Assembly (NCBI RefSeq): GCF_030316885.1
Contig: NZ_JASZYQ010000001.1
Span: forward strand, 1 to 64,000
DNA: 64,000 nt
Source: Variovorax jilinensis
GTDB lineage: Bacteria > Pseudomonadota > Gammaproteobacteria > Burkholderiales > Burkholderiaceae_C
Direction of reading: 5' to 3'
Shown: positions 8,727 through 16,165 of the stretch, piece by piece
How the letters are laid out: the number at the start of each line of letters is the position of its first letter
Numbering within the stretch: the first letter of the stretch is position 1
Translations under genes and position numbers: made by a program
The notes under the pieces: model-generated
Database searches by the model: none
Told to the model about the DNA's origin: nothing
What the model saw: the letters and a program-made list of their open reading frames with translations, nothing else

Positions 8727-9308
8727 CTAGAGATCTGCCTTCAGGTAGTGCGACCCCGCAATGGGGTTGTGATAGTAGGGCGGCACCTCCATGAAGCCCA
8801 GGTCCTCGTAGAGGGCCCGCGCCGACTCCATGTCGTCGAGCGTGTCGAGCAGCACGCACGCATATCCCGCGCCCCGCGCCAGGTCGAGGATGGCTTCGGC
8901 CATCTGGCGACCGAGCCCGACGCCACGGAAGGCGGGCCGCACGTAGAGCCGCTTCATCTCGGCCGCGTTCGGGTAGTCGGCCGCATCCAGCGGCCGCAGC
9001 GCGCAGCAGGCTGCGACATGCGCGAGGCCGCCATTGGCACGCCGCAGCGGCTCGGCCGCCATCGGCACCGCCACCTCCGCGACATCGACCAGCGCCAGCA
9101 GCAGCGCGCCTCGCGGTTCGGCATAGTCGCCGGGCAGCGACGCCAGTTCCTGGTCGAAGTCCTGGAAGCCGAGGTCGATGCCGAGCGAGTCGGCGTAGTC
9201 GCGGAAGATCGCGCGCGTGGCCTCGATCTCGAGCGCCGAGTCGGGCGTGAACAGCACGATGTCGGGCGCGCCGGCGAGCGGCAGCGGGCGTGAAAGCGAA
9301 GGGCTCAT
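8727..9308 (-). CDS. GNAT family N-acetyltransferase
   Basis: 193 residues. The acetyl-CoA-binding motif A is visible as EMKRLYVRPAFRGVGLGRQM at about 118-137 (R-x-x-G-x-G), followed by the helix ending LLDTLDDMESARALYEDLGF, which is motif B and the conserved GF. The acceptor substrate cannot be read from the sequence. The gene stands alone, convergent with the peroxiredoxin gene and followed upstream by cytochrome b561 on the same strand. Confidence 0.88.
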   Translation of the reverse strand: MSPSLSRPLPLAGAPDIVLFTPDSALEIEATRAIFRDYADSLGIDLGFQDFDQELASLPGDYAEPRGALLLALVDVAEVAVPMAAEPLRRANGGLAHVAACCALRPLDAADYPNAAEMKRLYVRPAFRGVGLGRQMAEAILDLARGAGYACVLLDTLDDMESARALYEDLGFMEVPPYYHNPIAGSHYLKADL

Positions 9309-9333
9309 CGAGAGGGCTCCGGGCGGCGCATCG

Positions 9334-10050
9334 TCATGACCTCAGTGTCGCGATCCATGTCGCGAAGGCCGCGCAGGCCGCGAAAACCGCGAGGGCCAGC
9401 AGGCGCAAGGCCGCGTCGTCGCGACTCGCCGCCGCGTCGGTGCGGTCTTCCAGCAGCTTGTCGCCGTCGAGCATCGGCCGGACCAGCCGATGCCGCTTCA
9501 CCAGCACGTGGAACAGCACCGCGAGCACGTGGAGGGCGATCAGCGCGATCAGCAGCCACTTGCCCGGCACCGCATGCCACTGCGTGGCGGCGCCGGACAC
9601 CGCACTGGAGACGAAGCGCGACAGCGGCCCGGTGGTCGAGATCTCGTCGTCCGCCACGAGGCCGGTCGCGACCTGCAGCACCAGCAGGCCCAGCAGGGCG
9701 AAAACCGAGAGCGCGCCCAGCGGCGTGTGGCCCACGAGATGGTCCGGATGGGCGCGTCCGCGGAGGTAGCCGGTCAGCGAACCCGGCCCATAGGCGAAGC
9801 TGCGAAAGCGCGACCAATGCCCGCCCACGAAGCCCCAGACCAGACGAAACAGCAGCAGCGCCAGCAGCAGGTAGCCGATGCGGAAGTGCCACTCCATCAC
9901 GCCTGCCAGGCCGGTGGCGACCTGCGCGATGACGGCTGTCGCCAGTGTCCAGTGGAAGATGCGCGTCGGCAGATCCCAGACCCGCGTTCGCCGCGCAACG
10001 GCCTTCTCCGGCGCCGAGCGGCGCGTGGGGGGCTCGGAAGGGGCTGGCAT
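9334..10050 (-). CDS. Cytochrome b561 family membrane protein
   Basis: 238 residues from ATG 10050 (MPAPSEPPTRR); the frame is open further upstream but that part lacks family character. It begins VWDLPTRIFHWTLATAVIAQ with a haem-ligand type histidine in the first helix, then four or more membrane helices, with HTPLGALSVFALLGLLVLQV and ALIALHVLAVLFHVLVKRH carrying the further histidines. This di-haem family passes electrons between membrane quinol or donor and periplasmic cytochromes. It is divergent from a cytochrome c' gene, a frequent pairing, and probably is its electron partner. Confidence 0.9.
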   Translation of the reverse strand: MPAPSEPPTRRSAPEKAVARRTRVWDLPTRIFHWTLATAVIAQVATGLAGVMEWHFRIGYLLLALLLFRLVWGFVGGHWSRFRSFAYGPGSLTGYLRGRAHPDHLVGHTPLGALSVFALLGLLVLQVATGLVADDEISTTGPLSRFVSSAVSGAATQWHAVPGKWLLIALIALHVLAVLFHVLVKRHRLVRPMLDGDKLLEDRTDAAASRDDAALRLLALAVFAACAAFATWIATLRS

Positions 10051-10197
10051 GGGGCGACTGGCGCATGGGCGGAAGGCGCAGGTTAGCAAACTTCCGGGCA
10101 CCGGCGTCCTGCGGGTTGTCTCTAGTCGTTTGCGGGCGGGGGGCGCTCACACTGCCTGACCGGTCGCGCAGACGCCCCCCACGAAAGAGACAAGCCC

Positions 10198-10644
10198 ATG
10201 AGAAATTCCGCCCTTCTCGCGCTCGCGCTGTCTTGCGCGGCGCTGTCACACCCTGCGGCCGCGCAGTTCGCCAAGAGCGAAGACGCCGTCCGCTACCGGC
10301 AGAGCGCGATGTTCATCCAGAGCCAGCATCTGGGCCGATTGGCCGCCATGGCCAACGGCCGTGTGCCCTTCGACGCTGCCGCAGCGGTCGCCAATGCCGA
10401 GGTGATCGCCCTGATTGCCAAGCTGCCCTGGAGCGGGTTCGGCCCGGGCACCGAAGGCGGCAAGGCCCGGCCCGACATCTGGAAGGAGTCGGCCAGGTTC
10501 AAGGAGCTCGGCGATCGGCTGATCGGCGATTCGGACAAGCTGGTCGCAGCCGCCAAGGCGGGCAATCTCGATGCGCTGAAGGCGGCGGTGAGCGCCACCG
10601 CCGATACCTGCAAGACCTGCCACGACAGCTTTCGCAGCCGCTGA
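10198..10644 (+). CDS. Cytochrome c' (class II c-type cytochrome)
   Basis: 148 residues with a signal peptide (MRNSALLALALSCAALSHPA, cleavage after AAAQ). The single haem-binding motif CKTCH is at residues 138-142, close to the C-terminus, the hallmark of four-helix-bundle class II cytochromes. The protein is periplasmic; family members bind NO and other gases or carry electrons. It is transcribed divergently from the cytochrome b561 gene across 147 bases. An inverted repeat (GGGGGGCG at 10138, CGCCCCCC at 10173) lies in its leader. Confidence 0.93.
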   Translation: MRNSALLALALSCAALSHPAAAQFAKSEDAVRYRQSAMFIQSQHLGRLAAMANGRVPFDAAAAVANAEVIALIAKLPWSGFGPGTEGGKARPDIWKESARFKELGDRLIGDSDKLVAAAKAGNLDALKAAVSATADTCKTCHDSFRSR

Positions 10645-10695
10645 AGCCGGCGAAGCCGCATCGGGCGCATCAGGCTCAGGCGCAGCAGGCGCCGC

Positions 10696-11193
10696 TCAGG
10701 CCTCCGCGAGCAGCTTCTCGATCAGCTTGTGCAGCTCTGCGAAGTCGGGCTCGCCGACGTAGCGCTTGACGATCTCTCCGCGCTTGTTGACCACGTAGGT
10801 CGTCGGCGTGAGCTGCACGTCGCCCCAGGCCTTGGCAACCGCGCCGGTGTTGTCGATCGCGACCTTGAAGGGCAGCTTGCGCGTCTCGGCGAAGTTGACC
10901 ACGTAGCTCGGCGGGTCGTAGCTCATGGCGACGGCCAGGGTGTCGTAGCCGCGCGCCTTGTACTTGTCGTAGGTGGCGATGACCTTGGGCATCTCGGCCA
11001 CGCAGGTGACGCAGCTCGTGGCCCAGAAATTGACCAGCGTGACCTTGCCCTTCATGTCCTCGGTGCTCTTCTTGCTGCCGTCGAGCAGCACGAAGGTCGA
11101 TGCCGGCGCGGCCGAGGCACCCGTGCCCAGGTAGACCCCTGCGCCCACGGCCAGTGCGATGACGACGGCAGTGGCGGTGAGGATCTTTTTCAT
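10696..11193 (-). CDS. TlpA-like thioredoxin-fold protein
   Basis: 165 residues starting MKKILTATAVVIALAVGAGV, an uncleaved anchor or signal peptide, so it acts in the periplasm. NFWATSCVTC puts the CxxC pair at Cys61 and Cys64, and LTPTTYVVNKRGEIV contains the cis-proline loop. The family reduces disulfides of exported proteins, often for cytochrome c maturation. CVTC lacks the usual proline (CxPC), so its redox potential may differ. It is convergent with the cytochrome c' gene 51 bases away. Confidence 0.9.
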   Translation of the reverse strand: MKKILTATAVVIALAVGAGVYLGTGASAAPASTFVLLDGSKKSTEDMKGKVTLVNFWATSCVTCVAEMPKVIATYDKYKARGYDTLAVAMSYDPPSYVVNFAETRKLPFKVAIDNTGAVAKAWGDVQLTPTTYVVNKRGEIVKRYVGEPDFAELHKLIEKLLAEA

Positions 11194-11262
11194 GGTGCGC
11201 AGGATGGAGGGGCAGGACCGATTTTAGTTCCGGGCCGGTGCGGCCGGATAATCGCGCTCCCC

Positions 11263-11811
11263 ATGACCTTGCCGCACCGTCTTCCCGTCTTCGCCGCCGT
11301 CGTGGGGCTGCTGGTCGCCGCGCTGGCCGCGTGCAACCCCGTCTTCAACTGGCGCGAAGTGCCGGTCGGCGACGCCGGCCTGGTCGCACTGCTTCCGTGC
11401 AAGCCCGACCGCGCCACGCGCGCGATGCCGCTGGGTGTGGAGGCGGTCACGGTCGACATGGCGGGCTGCGAAGCCGGCGGCGCGACCTTTGCGGTGGCGC
11501 ATGCAGTGGCATCGAGCCAGAGCCAGGCCGAGGGCTGGCTGCGCGCCTGGCGCAGCGCCACGCGCAGCCAGCTCGGGGATGCGGCCGCATCCGCGGTCGA
11601 GGCGCCGGCCACCGTGCCGCGCGCGGCCGGCATGCCGGCACCGCTGCGACTCGACGCTGCGGCGGCCGCCGCCGATGCGCCTGCGCTCCAGGTGCTGTGG
11701 TTCGCGCAGCGGCGTGCCGACGGCGTCTCGCTCTATCAGGCCACGGTGGTCGGGCGGCCGGCGACGGCCGATGCGCCGCAAATCTTCTTCGAAGGCCTGC
11801 ACATTCCGTGA
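11263..11811 (+). CDS. Hypothetical lipoprotein
   Basis: 182 residues from ATG 11263; a longer open frame upstream overlaps the divergent gene and is rejected. The N-terminus has a hydrophobic segment and a lipobox (AALAAC, Cys near residue 24). The mature part has paired cysteines (LPCKPDRATRAMPL, MAGCEAGG) and an alanine-rich region, ending in TVVGRPATADAPQIFFEGL. I do not recognise the family. It lies 99 bases before the PTS genes in the same direction, with a GATAAT -10-like box just upstream of its own start. Confidence 0.75.
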   Translation: MTLPHRLPVFAAVVGLLVAALAACNPVFNWREVPVGDAGLVALLPCKPDRATRAMPLGVEAVTVDMAGCEAGGATFAVAHAVASSQSQAEGWLRAWRSATRSQLGDAAASAVEAPATVPRAAGMPAPLRLDAAAAAADAPALQVLWFAQRRADGVSLYQATVVGRPATADAPQIFFEGLHIP

Positions 11812-11910
11812 CACGGTTCGCGCCACGGCGTGCAATATGGGTGCCTGCGGGCTGCGCTGCGTCTGCAGCAGGCGGCGGCCCCGCATAATCGACAGGCCGT
11901 CCCCGACCCC

Positions 11911-12366
11911 ATGAACAGCATCTTCATCATTGCCCACTCGCCGCTCGCGCAAGCGCTGCGCCAGTGCGCGCTGCATGTCTTTCCAGACAGCGAGGCCTCG
12001 GTGGCCGCGCTCGACGTGCTGCCCAACGTGTCGCCGGACGAAACCCTCGCCGCCGCCCGCATCATGCTGGCGCAGTTGCAACTCGCCCCGCGCTCCCAGG
12101 TGCTGGTGCTGGCCGACGTGTTCGGTGCCACGCCCTGCAACGTGGCGCAGAAGCTGGTCGACGGCGCCCGTTCCCGGCTGGTGGCCGGCGTCAACCTGCC
12201 GATGCTGCTGCGCGCCGTGAGCTATCGCAACGAACCGCTCGACACGCTGGTGCAGCGCGCGGTCACCGGCGGCACCGCCGGTGTCATGCAGGTGGCTGTC
12301 GCGGCGCCGCAGAACCAGGCAAGAAGAAAGCACAGTGACCAAGACATCCGTGACCATCAGCAATAA
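11911..12366 (+). CDS. PTS EIIA, mannose type
   Basis: 151 residues from ATG 11911. The fold matches EIIA-Man: IFIIAHSPLA puts the phosphorylatable histidine at residue 9, and VLADVFGATPCN and GVNLPML match the DLFGGTP and GxNLPM signatures of the family. It accepts phosphate from HPr. No EIIB, IIC or IID follows, so it is probably regulatory rather than part of a sugar permease. The gene overlaps ptsH by 32 bases in another frame. Confidence 0.92.
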   Translation: MNSIFIIAHSPLAQALRQCALHVFPDSEASVAALDVLPNVSPDETLAAARIMLAQLQLAPRSQVLVLADVFGATPCNVAQKLVDGARSRLVAGVNLPMLLRAVSYRNEPLDTLVQRAVTGGTAGVMQVAVAAPQNQARRKHSDQDIRDHQQ

Positions 12367-12604
12367 GCTGGGCCTGCATGCACGCGCCTCGGCCAAACTC
12401 ACCAAGCTCGCCGGCAGCTTCCCGTGCGAGGTCTGGCTGCAGCGCGGCGACCGCCGCGTGAATGCCAAGAGCATCATGGGCGTCATGATGCTGGCCGCAG
12501 GGCTGGGCGTGACGGTCGACATCGAGACCATCGGCGAGCGCGAGGAGGAGGCCTTGAACGCCATCGTCGCGCTCATGAACGACAAGTTCGGCGAGGGCGA
12601 GTGA
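12335..12604 (+). CDS. ptsH: Phosphocarrier protein HPr
   Basis: 89 residues from GTG 12335. LGLHARASAKL places the EI-phosphorylated histidine at 15, and VNAKSIMGVMML places the regulatory serine at exactly 46, so the protein can in principle be a target of HPr kinase. Ala18 replaces the proline usual in HARP. Its start lies inside the EIIA gene and its stop overlaps the EI start (GTGA), so the three are one translational unit. Confidence 0.96.
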   Translation: MTKTSVTISNKLGLHARASAKLTKLAGSFPCEVWLQRGDRRVNAKSIMGVMMLAAGLGVTVDIETIGEREEEALNAIVALMNDKFGEGE

Positions 12605-14397
12605 CCTTCGTCGTCCACGGCCTCCCCGTCGCCCGCGGCATCGCCATCGGGCGGGCCGTGCTGGTGGTCTCTAGCCGCATCGACGTCGCCCACTACTTCA
12701 TCAAGCCCGAGCAGGTCGAGACCGAGATCGACCGCGTGCGCATGGCGCGCAACGCGGTGGCCGAGGAACTGCACAAGCTGCAGGCCAGCGTGGCGCTGAT
12801 GGGCCCCAACGACGCGCCGCACGAGCTGTCGGCGCTGCTCGACGTTCACCAGATGCTGCTGCAGGACGAGGTGCTCACGGGTGGCGTCAAGCACTGGATC
12901 GTCGAGCGCCTCTACAACGCCGAATGGGCGCTGACCACGCAGCTCGAGGTGGTGGCGCGCCAGTTCGACGAGATGGAGGACGAATACCTGCGCGAGCGCA
13001 AGGCCGACCTCGAGCAGGTGGTCGAGCGTCTCCTGCACCGCATGAAGGGCACGGCCGCCGTGCTGGCGCCCACGCCGCCGCGGCGCAAGCGCACCGCCGA
13101 GGACGACGACCACGACCCCACGGCGAACGACGCCTTCGATGCGCCGCTGGTGCTGATCGCGCACGACCTGTCGCCGGCCGACATGCTGCAGTTCAAGAAG
13201 AGCGTGTTCGCGGGCTTCGTCACCGACGTCGGCGGCCGCACCTCGCATACGGCGATCATCGCGCGCAGCATGGACATCCCGGCCGTGGTCGGCGCCCGCA
13301 GCGCGAGCCAGCTGGTGCGCCAGGACGACTGGGTGATCATCGATGGCGATGCCGGCGTGATGATCGTCGACCCCTCGCCGATCATCCTGGCCGAGTACGG
13401 CTTCAAGCAGCGCCAGGGCGACCTCGAGCGCGGCCGGCTCTCCCGGCTGCGCCACAAGCCGGCGGTCACGCTCGACGGCCAGCGGGTCGACCTGCTCGCC
13501 AACATCGAGATGCCCGAGGACACGCTGGGCGCAGTCAAGGCGGGCGCGGTCGGCGTCGGGCTGTTCCGCAGCGAGTTCCTGTTCATGGGGCGCGAATCGC
13601 ACAACCTCTCTCGCCTGCCCGACGAGGAAGAGCAGTACCAGGCCTACTTGCGCGCGGTCGAGGGCATGAAGGGCATGCCGGTGACGATCCGCACCATCGA
13701 CGTCGGCGCCGACAAGCCCCTCGACAGCAAGTCGCAGCGCGAGGACAACCACCTGAACCCGGCGCTGGGCCTGCGTGCGATCCGCTGGAGCCTGGCCGAT
13801 CCCGCGATGTTCCTGACCCAGCTGCGCGCCATCCTGCGGGCAGCCGCGCATGGCGAGATCCACCTGCTGATCCCGATGCTCGCGCACGTGAGCGAGATCC
13901 GCCAGACGCTGTCGCTGGTCGATTTCGCGCGCGCCGAGCTCGACAACCGCGGCGCGGTCCACGGCCCCGTGAAGCTCGGCGCGATGATCGAGATTCCCGC
14001 CGCGGCGCTGACGCTCAAGACCTTCCTGAAGCACTTCGACTTCCTGTCGATCGGCACCAACGACCTGATCCAGTACACGCTCGCGATCGACCGCGCCGAC
14101 GAGTCGGTAGCGCATCTCTACGACCCCTGTCATCCAGCCGTGCTGCGGCTGGTGGCCGACACCATCGCCGAGTGCCGGCGCCAGGGCAAGGGCGTGAGCG
14201 TCTGCGGAGAGATGGCGGGCGACGTTGCCTTCACGCGGCTGCTGCTGGGCCTGGGGCTGCGCAGCTTCTCCATGCATCCGTCGCAGATCCTCGCGGTCAA
14301 GCAGGAGGTGCTGCGGGCCGACACCACCAAGCTCGAGGCCTGGGCACAGGAGGTGCTCGAGTCGGAGAACCCGGCCGCGGCGCTGGTGCGGGTCTAG
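12601..14397 (+). CDS. ptsI: PTS enzyme I (PEP-protein phosphotransferase)
   Basis: 598 residues from GTG 12601. The N-terminal HPr-binding domain is followed by the phosphohistidine motif GGRTSHTAII (His216) and the PEP-binding TIM barrel with GLFRSEFLFM, FLSIGTNDLIQYTLAIDR and the catalytic cysteine in VSVCGEMAGD. Compared with E. coli EI (His189) there is an insertion of about 25 residues near 155-180 (PTPPRRKRTAEDDDHDP), charged and probably a surface loop. It starts the PEP to HPr to EIIA phosphorelay; the absence of a sugar permease here suggests a regulatory role. Confidence 0.96.
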   Translation: MTFVVHGLPVARGIAIGRAVLVVSSRIDVAHYFIKPEQVETEIDRVRMARNAVAEELHKLQASVALMGPNDAPHELSALLDVHQMLLQDEVLTGGVKHWIVERLYNAEWALTTQLEVVARQFDEMEDEYLRERKADLEQVVERLLHRMKGTAAVLAPTPPRRKRTAEDDDHDPTANDAFDAPLVLIAHDLSPADMLQFKKSVFAGFVTDVGGRTSHTAIIARSMDIPAVVGARSASQLVRQDDWVIIDGDAGVMIVDPSPIILAEYGFKQRQGDLERGRLSRLRHKPAVTLDGQRVDLLANIEMPEDTLGAVKAGAVGVGLFRSEFLFMGRESHNLSRLPDEEEQYQAYLRAVEGMKGMPVTIRTIDVGADKPLDSKSQREDNHLNPALGLRAIRWSLADPAMFLTQLRAILRAAAHGEIHLLIPMLAHVSEIRQTLSLVDFARAELDNRGAVHGPVKLGAMIEIPAAALTLKTFLKHFDFLSIGTNDLIQYTLAIDRADESVAHLYDPCHPAVLRLVADTIAECRRQGKGVSVCGEMAGDVAFTRLLLGLGLRSFSMHPSQILAVKQEVLRADTTKLEAWAQEVLESENPAAALVRV

Positions 14398-14531
14398 CCT
14401 CCGCGTCTTCGACGCCAGGCTGCGTCGACATAAAACGAAACACGCCGATACCGCGCCGAAAGCACTTGGCAGCGCCCAAGTCGGACCATCGAGTCTCCGG
14501 ATCACCCCGATCCTTCTCAAGGAAGACTCTC

Positions 14532-14993
14532 ATGAAGCGCTGGTTCCAACGTTCTCTCTTCGGCATTGCCGGTGCGGCGATCGTCGCCGGCAGCCTGGTC
14601 GGCTGCTCGGGCCATCGCCACGGCTGGAGCGGCTCCGAGCAGGACCGCGCCGAGTTTCGCGCCAGGATGGTCGAGCGCGTGAGCAGCAAGCTCGAGCTCG
14701 ACGCCGCCCAGAAGCAGAAGCTCGCGGTGCTGACCGAGAAGCTGCAGGCCCAGCGCGCGGCGCTGCGCGGCGGCGGCGATCCGCGGGCCGAGTTCCGCTC
14801 GCTGTTCGCGACCGGCAAGCTCGACCAGGAGCGCGCACGCAAGCTGGTCGACGAGAAGACCGCCGCGGTGCAGGCCGGCAGCCCCGAGGTCATTGCCGCC
14901 GCCGCCGACTTCTTCGATCACCTGAATCCGGCGCAGCAACAGAAGGTGCGGGACTTCATGGACCGCGGCGGCCGCCGCTGGGGTCGCGGGTGA
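14532..14993 (+). CDS. CpxP/Spy-like periplasmic lipoprotein
   Basis: 153 residues. A signal sequence ends at the lipobox SLVGCSGH (Cys25). The mature part is helical and basic/acidic (MVERVSSKLELDAAQKQKLA, HLNPAQQQKVRDFM), with the LxxxQ spacing of LTXXQ-motif proteins such as Spy and CpxP. These act as periplasmic chaperones or sensors of envelope stress and metals. It precedes, in the same direction, a response regulator and histidine kinase, which fits a CpxP-CpxR-CpxA-like unit. A His-rich patch (GHRHGW) follows the lipidated cysteine. Confidence 0.82.
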   Translation: MKRWFQRSLFGIAGAAIVAGSLVGCSGHRHGWSGSEQDRAEFRARMVERVSSKLELDAAQKQKLAVLTEKLQAQRAALRGGGDPRAEFRSLFATGKLDQERARKLVDEKTAAVQAGSPEVIAAAADFFDHLNPAQQQKVRDFMDRGGRRWGRG

Positions 14994-15048
14994 GCCGCCC
15001 GGCCGCTGCGAAGGCGGTGCCGAAGCGTTGCCGCGCGCAGGTGCTGCA

Positions 15049-15435
15049 GTGATCGCACCACCGCCCGGTGGCGTGCGCACGGTGCTGCGGCTCGAGGGCC
15101 TCGCGGTGCTCGTGGCGGCGACCCTGGCCTACGGCCAGCTCGGCGCCGGCTGGGGGGCCTTCGCGATGCTGTTCTTCGTGCCCGACTTCTCGCTGCTCGG
15201 CTACCTGGCCGGGCCGAAGGTGGGCGCGGCGAGCTACAACGCGGCCCATTCGTACCTCGGGCCGCTGGCGGCGATCGCGCTCGGCGTCCTGGGCGAGCAG
15301 CCGGTGGCGCTGGCGGCCGGGCTGATCTGGTGCGCCCACATCGGCTTCGACCGCCTGCTGGGCTTCGGCTTGCACTACGCGAGCGGCTTCGGCACCACCC
15401 ACCTGGGCCGCATCGGCCGGGCCGACCCGTGGTGA
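15049..15435 (+). CDS. DUF4260 family membrane protein
   Basis: 128 residues from GTG 15049; a TTG at 15028 is the alternative. Conserved segments are MLFFVPDFSLLGYLAGPKVG, YNAAHSYLGPLAAIALG and LIWCAHIGFDRLLGFGLHYA, which match the small membrane family known as DUF4260; function unknown. About three or four membrane helices are visible. It lies between the CpxP-like gene and the two-component genes with a 40-base gap downstream, so it may belong to the same regulon. Confidence 0.85.
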   Translation: MIAPPPGGVRTVLRLEGLAVLVAATLAYGQLGAGWGAFAMLFFVPDFSLLGYLAGPKVGAASYNAAHSYLGPLAAIALGVLGEQPVALAAGLIWCAHIGFDRLLGFGLHYASGFGTTHLGRIGRADPW

Positions 15436-15475
15436 GCGCCCGGCCGCGTCCTGCGCCAGCCGGCACAATCGCGCG

Positions 15476-16165
15476 ATGCCCCGCATCCTGCTGATCGACG
15501 ACGACGCGCACCTGGGGGCGCCGCTCGCGAGCTACTTCGCGCGCTTCGACTTCCAGCTCGACAGCGCGAGCCGACCCAGCGTCGGCCTCGCGATGCTGCG
15601 CAGCCAGGCCTATGACGCCGCGATCCTCGACGTCATGCTGCCCGAGATGGATGGTTTTGCGCTGTGCCGCGAGATCCGGCGCGAGAGCGACATCCCGATC
15701 GTGATGCTGACCGCCCGCGGCGACGTGATGGACCGCGTGGTCGGCCTCGAGCTCGGTGCCGACGACTACCTGCCCAAGCCTTTCGAGCCGCGCGAGCTGG
15801 TGGCGCGCGTGCAGACCATCCTGCGCCGCCAGCGCGCCGTGCCGGCGCCCGCGGCGGCGTCGCTGCACCGCTTCGAGGGCCTGTCGATCGACCTCGACAG
15901 GCGCGAGGTGCTGCGCCATGGCGAGCCGGTGGAGCTCACGGGCACCGAATTCGATCTGCTCGCGCTGCTGGCCGGGCACCCCGGCCGCGTCTGGAGCCGC
16001 GACGACATCCTGAATCACCTGCGCGGGCACGAGGCCGAGCTCAACACGCGCGCGGTCGACATCGTCGTCAGCCGGCTGCGCAGGAAGCTCGAGCCGCTCG
16101 ACTGCATCAAGACGCTGCGCAACGCCGGCTACGCGCTGGCCGTCGGCCGGAGCGGCAGCGCGTGA
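15476..16165 (+). CDS. OmpR-family response regulator, CpxR-like
   Basis: 229 residues. The receiver domain (1-115) has the acidic pocket LLIDDD, phospho-acceptor Asp52 (AILDVMLPEMDG), Thr79 and Lys101 (DYLPKPFEP). The C-terminal winged-helix (about 130-225) includes VELTGTEFDLLALL and NTRAVDIVVSRLRRKLEP. It binds DNA as a phosphorylated dimer. Its stop overlaps the kinase GTG start (GTGA). Similarity in layout to Cpx is inferred from the neighbouring CpxP-like gene. Confidence 0.95.
   Translation: MPRILLIDDDAHLGAPLASYFARFDFQLDSASRPSVGLAMLRSQAYDAAILDVMLPEMDGFALCREIRRESDIPIVMLTARGDVMDRVVGLELGADDYLPKPFEPRELVARVQTILRRQRAVPAPAAASLHRFEGLSIDLDRREVLRHGEPVELTGTEFDLLALLAGHPGRVWSRDDILNHLRGHEAELNTRAVDIVVSRLRRKLEPLDCIKTLRNAGYALAVGRSGSA

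Noticed and set aside
10138..10180. GGGGGGCG/CGCCCCCC inverted repeat in the cytochrome c' leader as terminator or operator
   Set aside because: The 27-base spacer is long and composition alone makes G/C runs likely; kept only as a note in the cytochrome entry.
11224..14520. A 1098-codon open frame on the minus strand across the lipoprotein and PTS genes
   Set aside because: It lies antisense to four genes with clear family motifs. High G+C makes stop codons rare on the opposite strand; the translation is Arg/His/Gln rich with no known domain.
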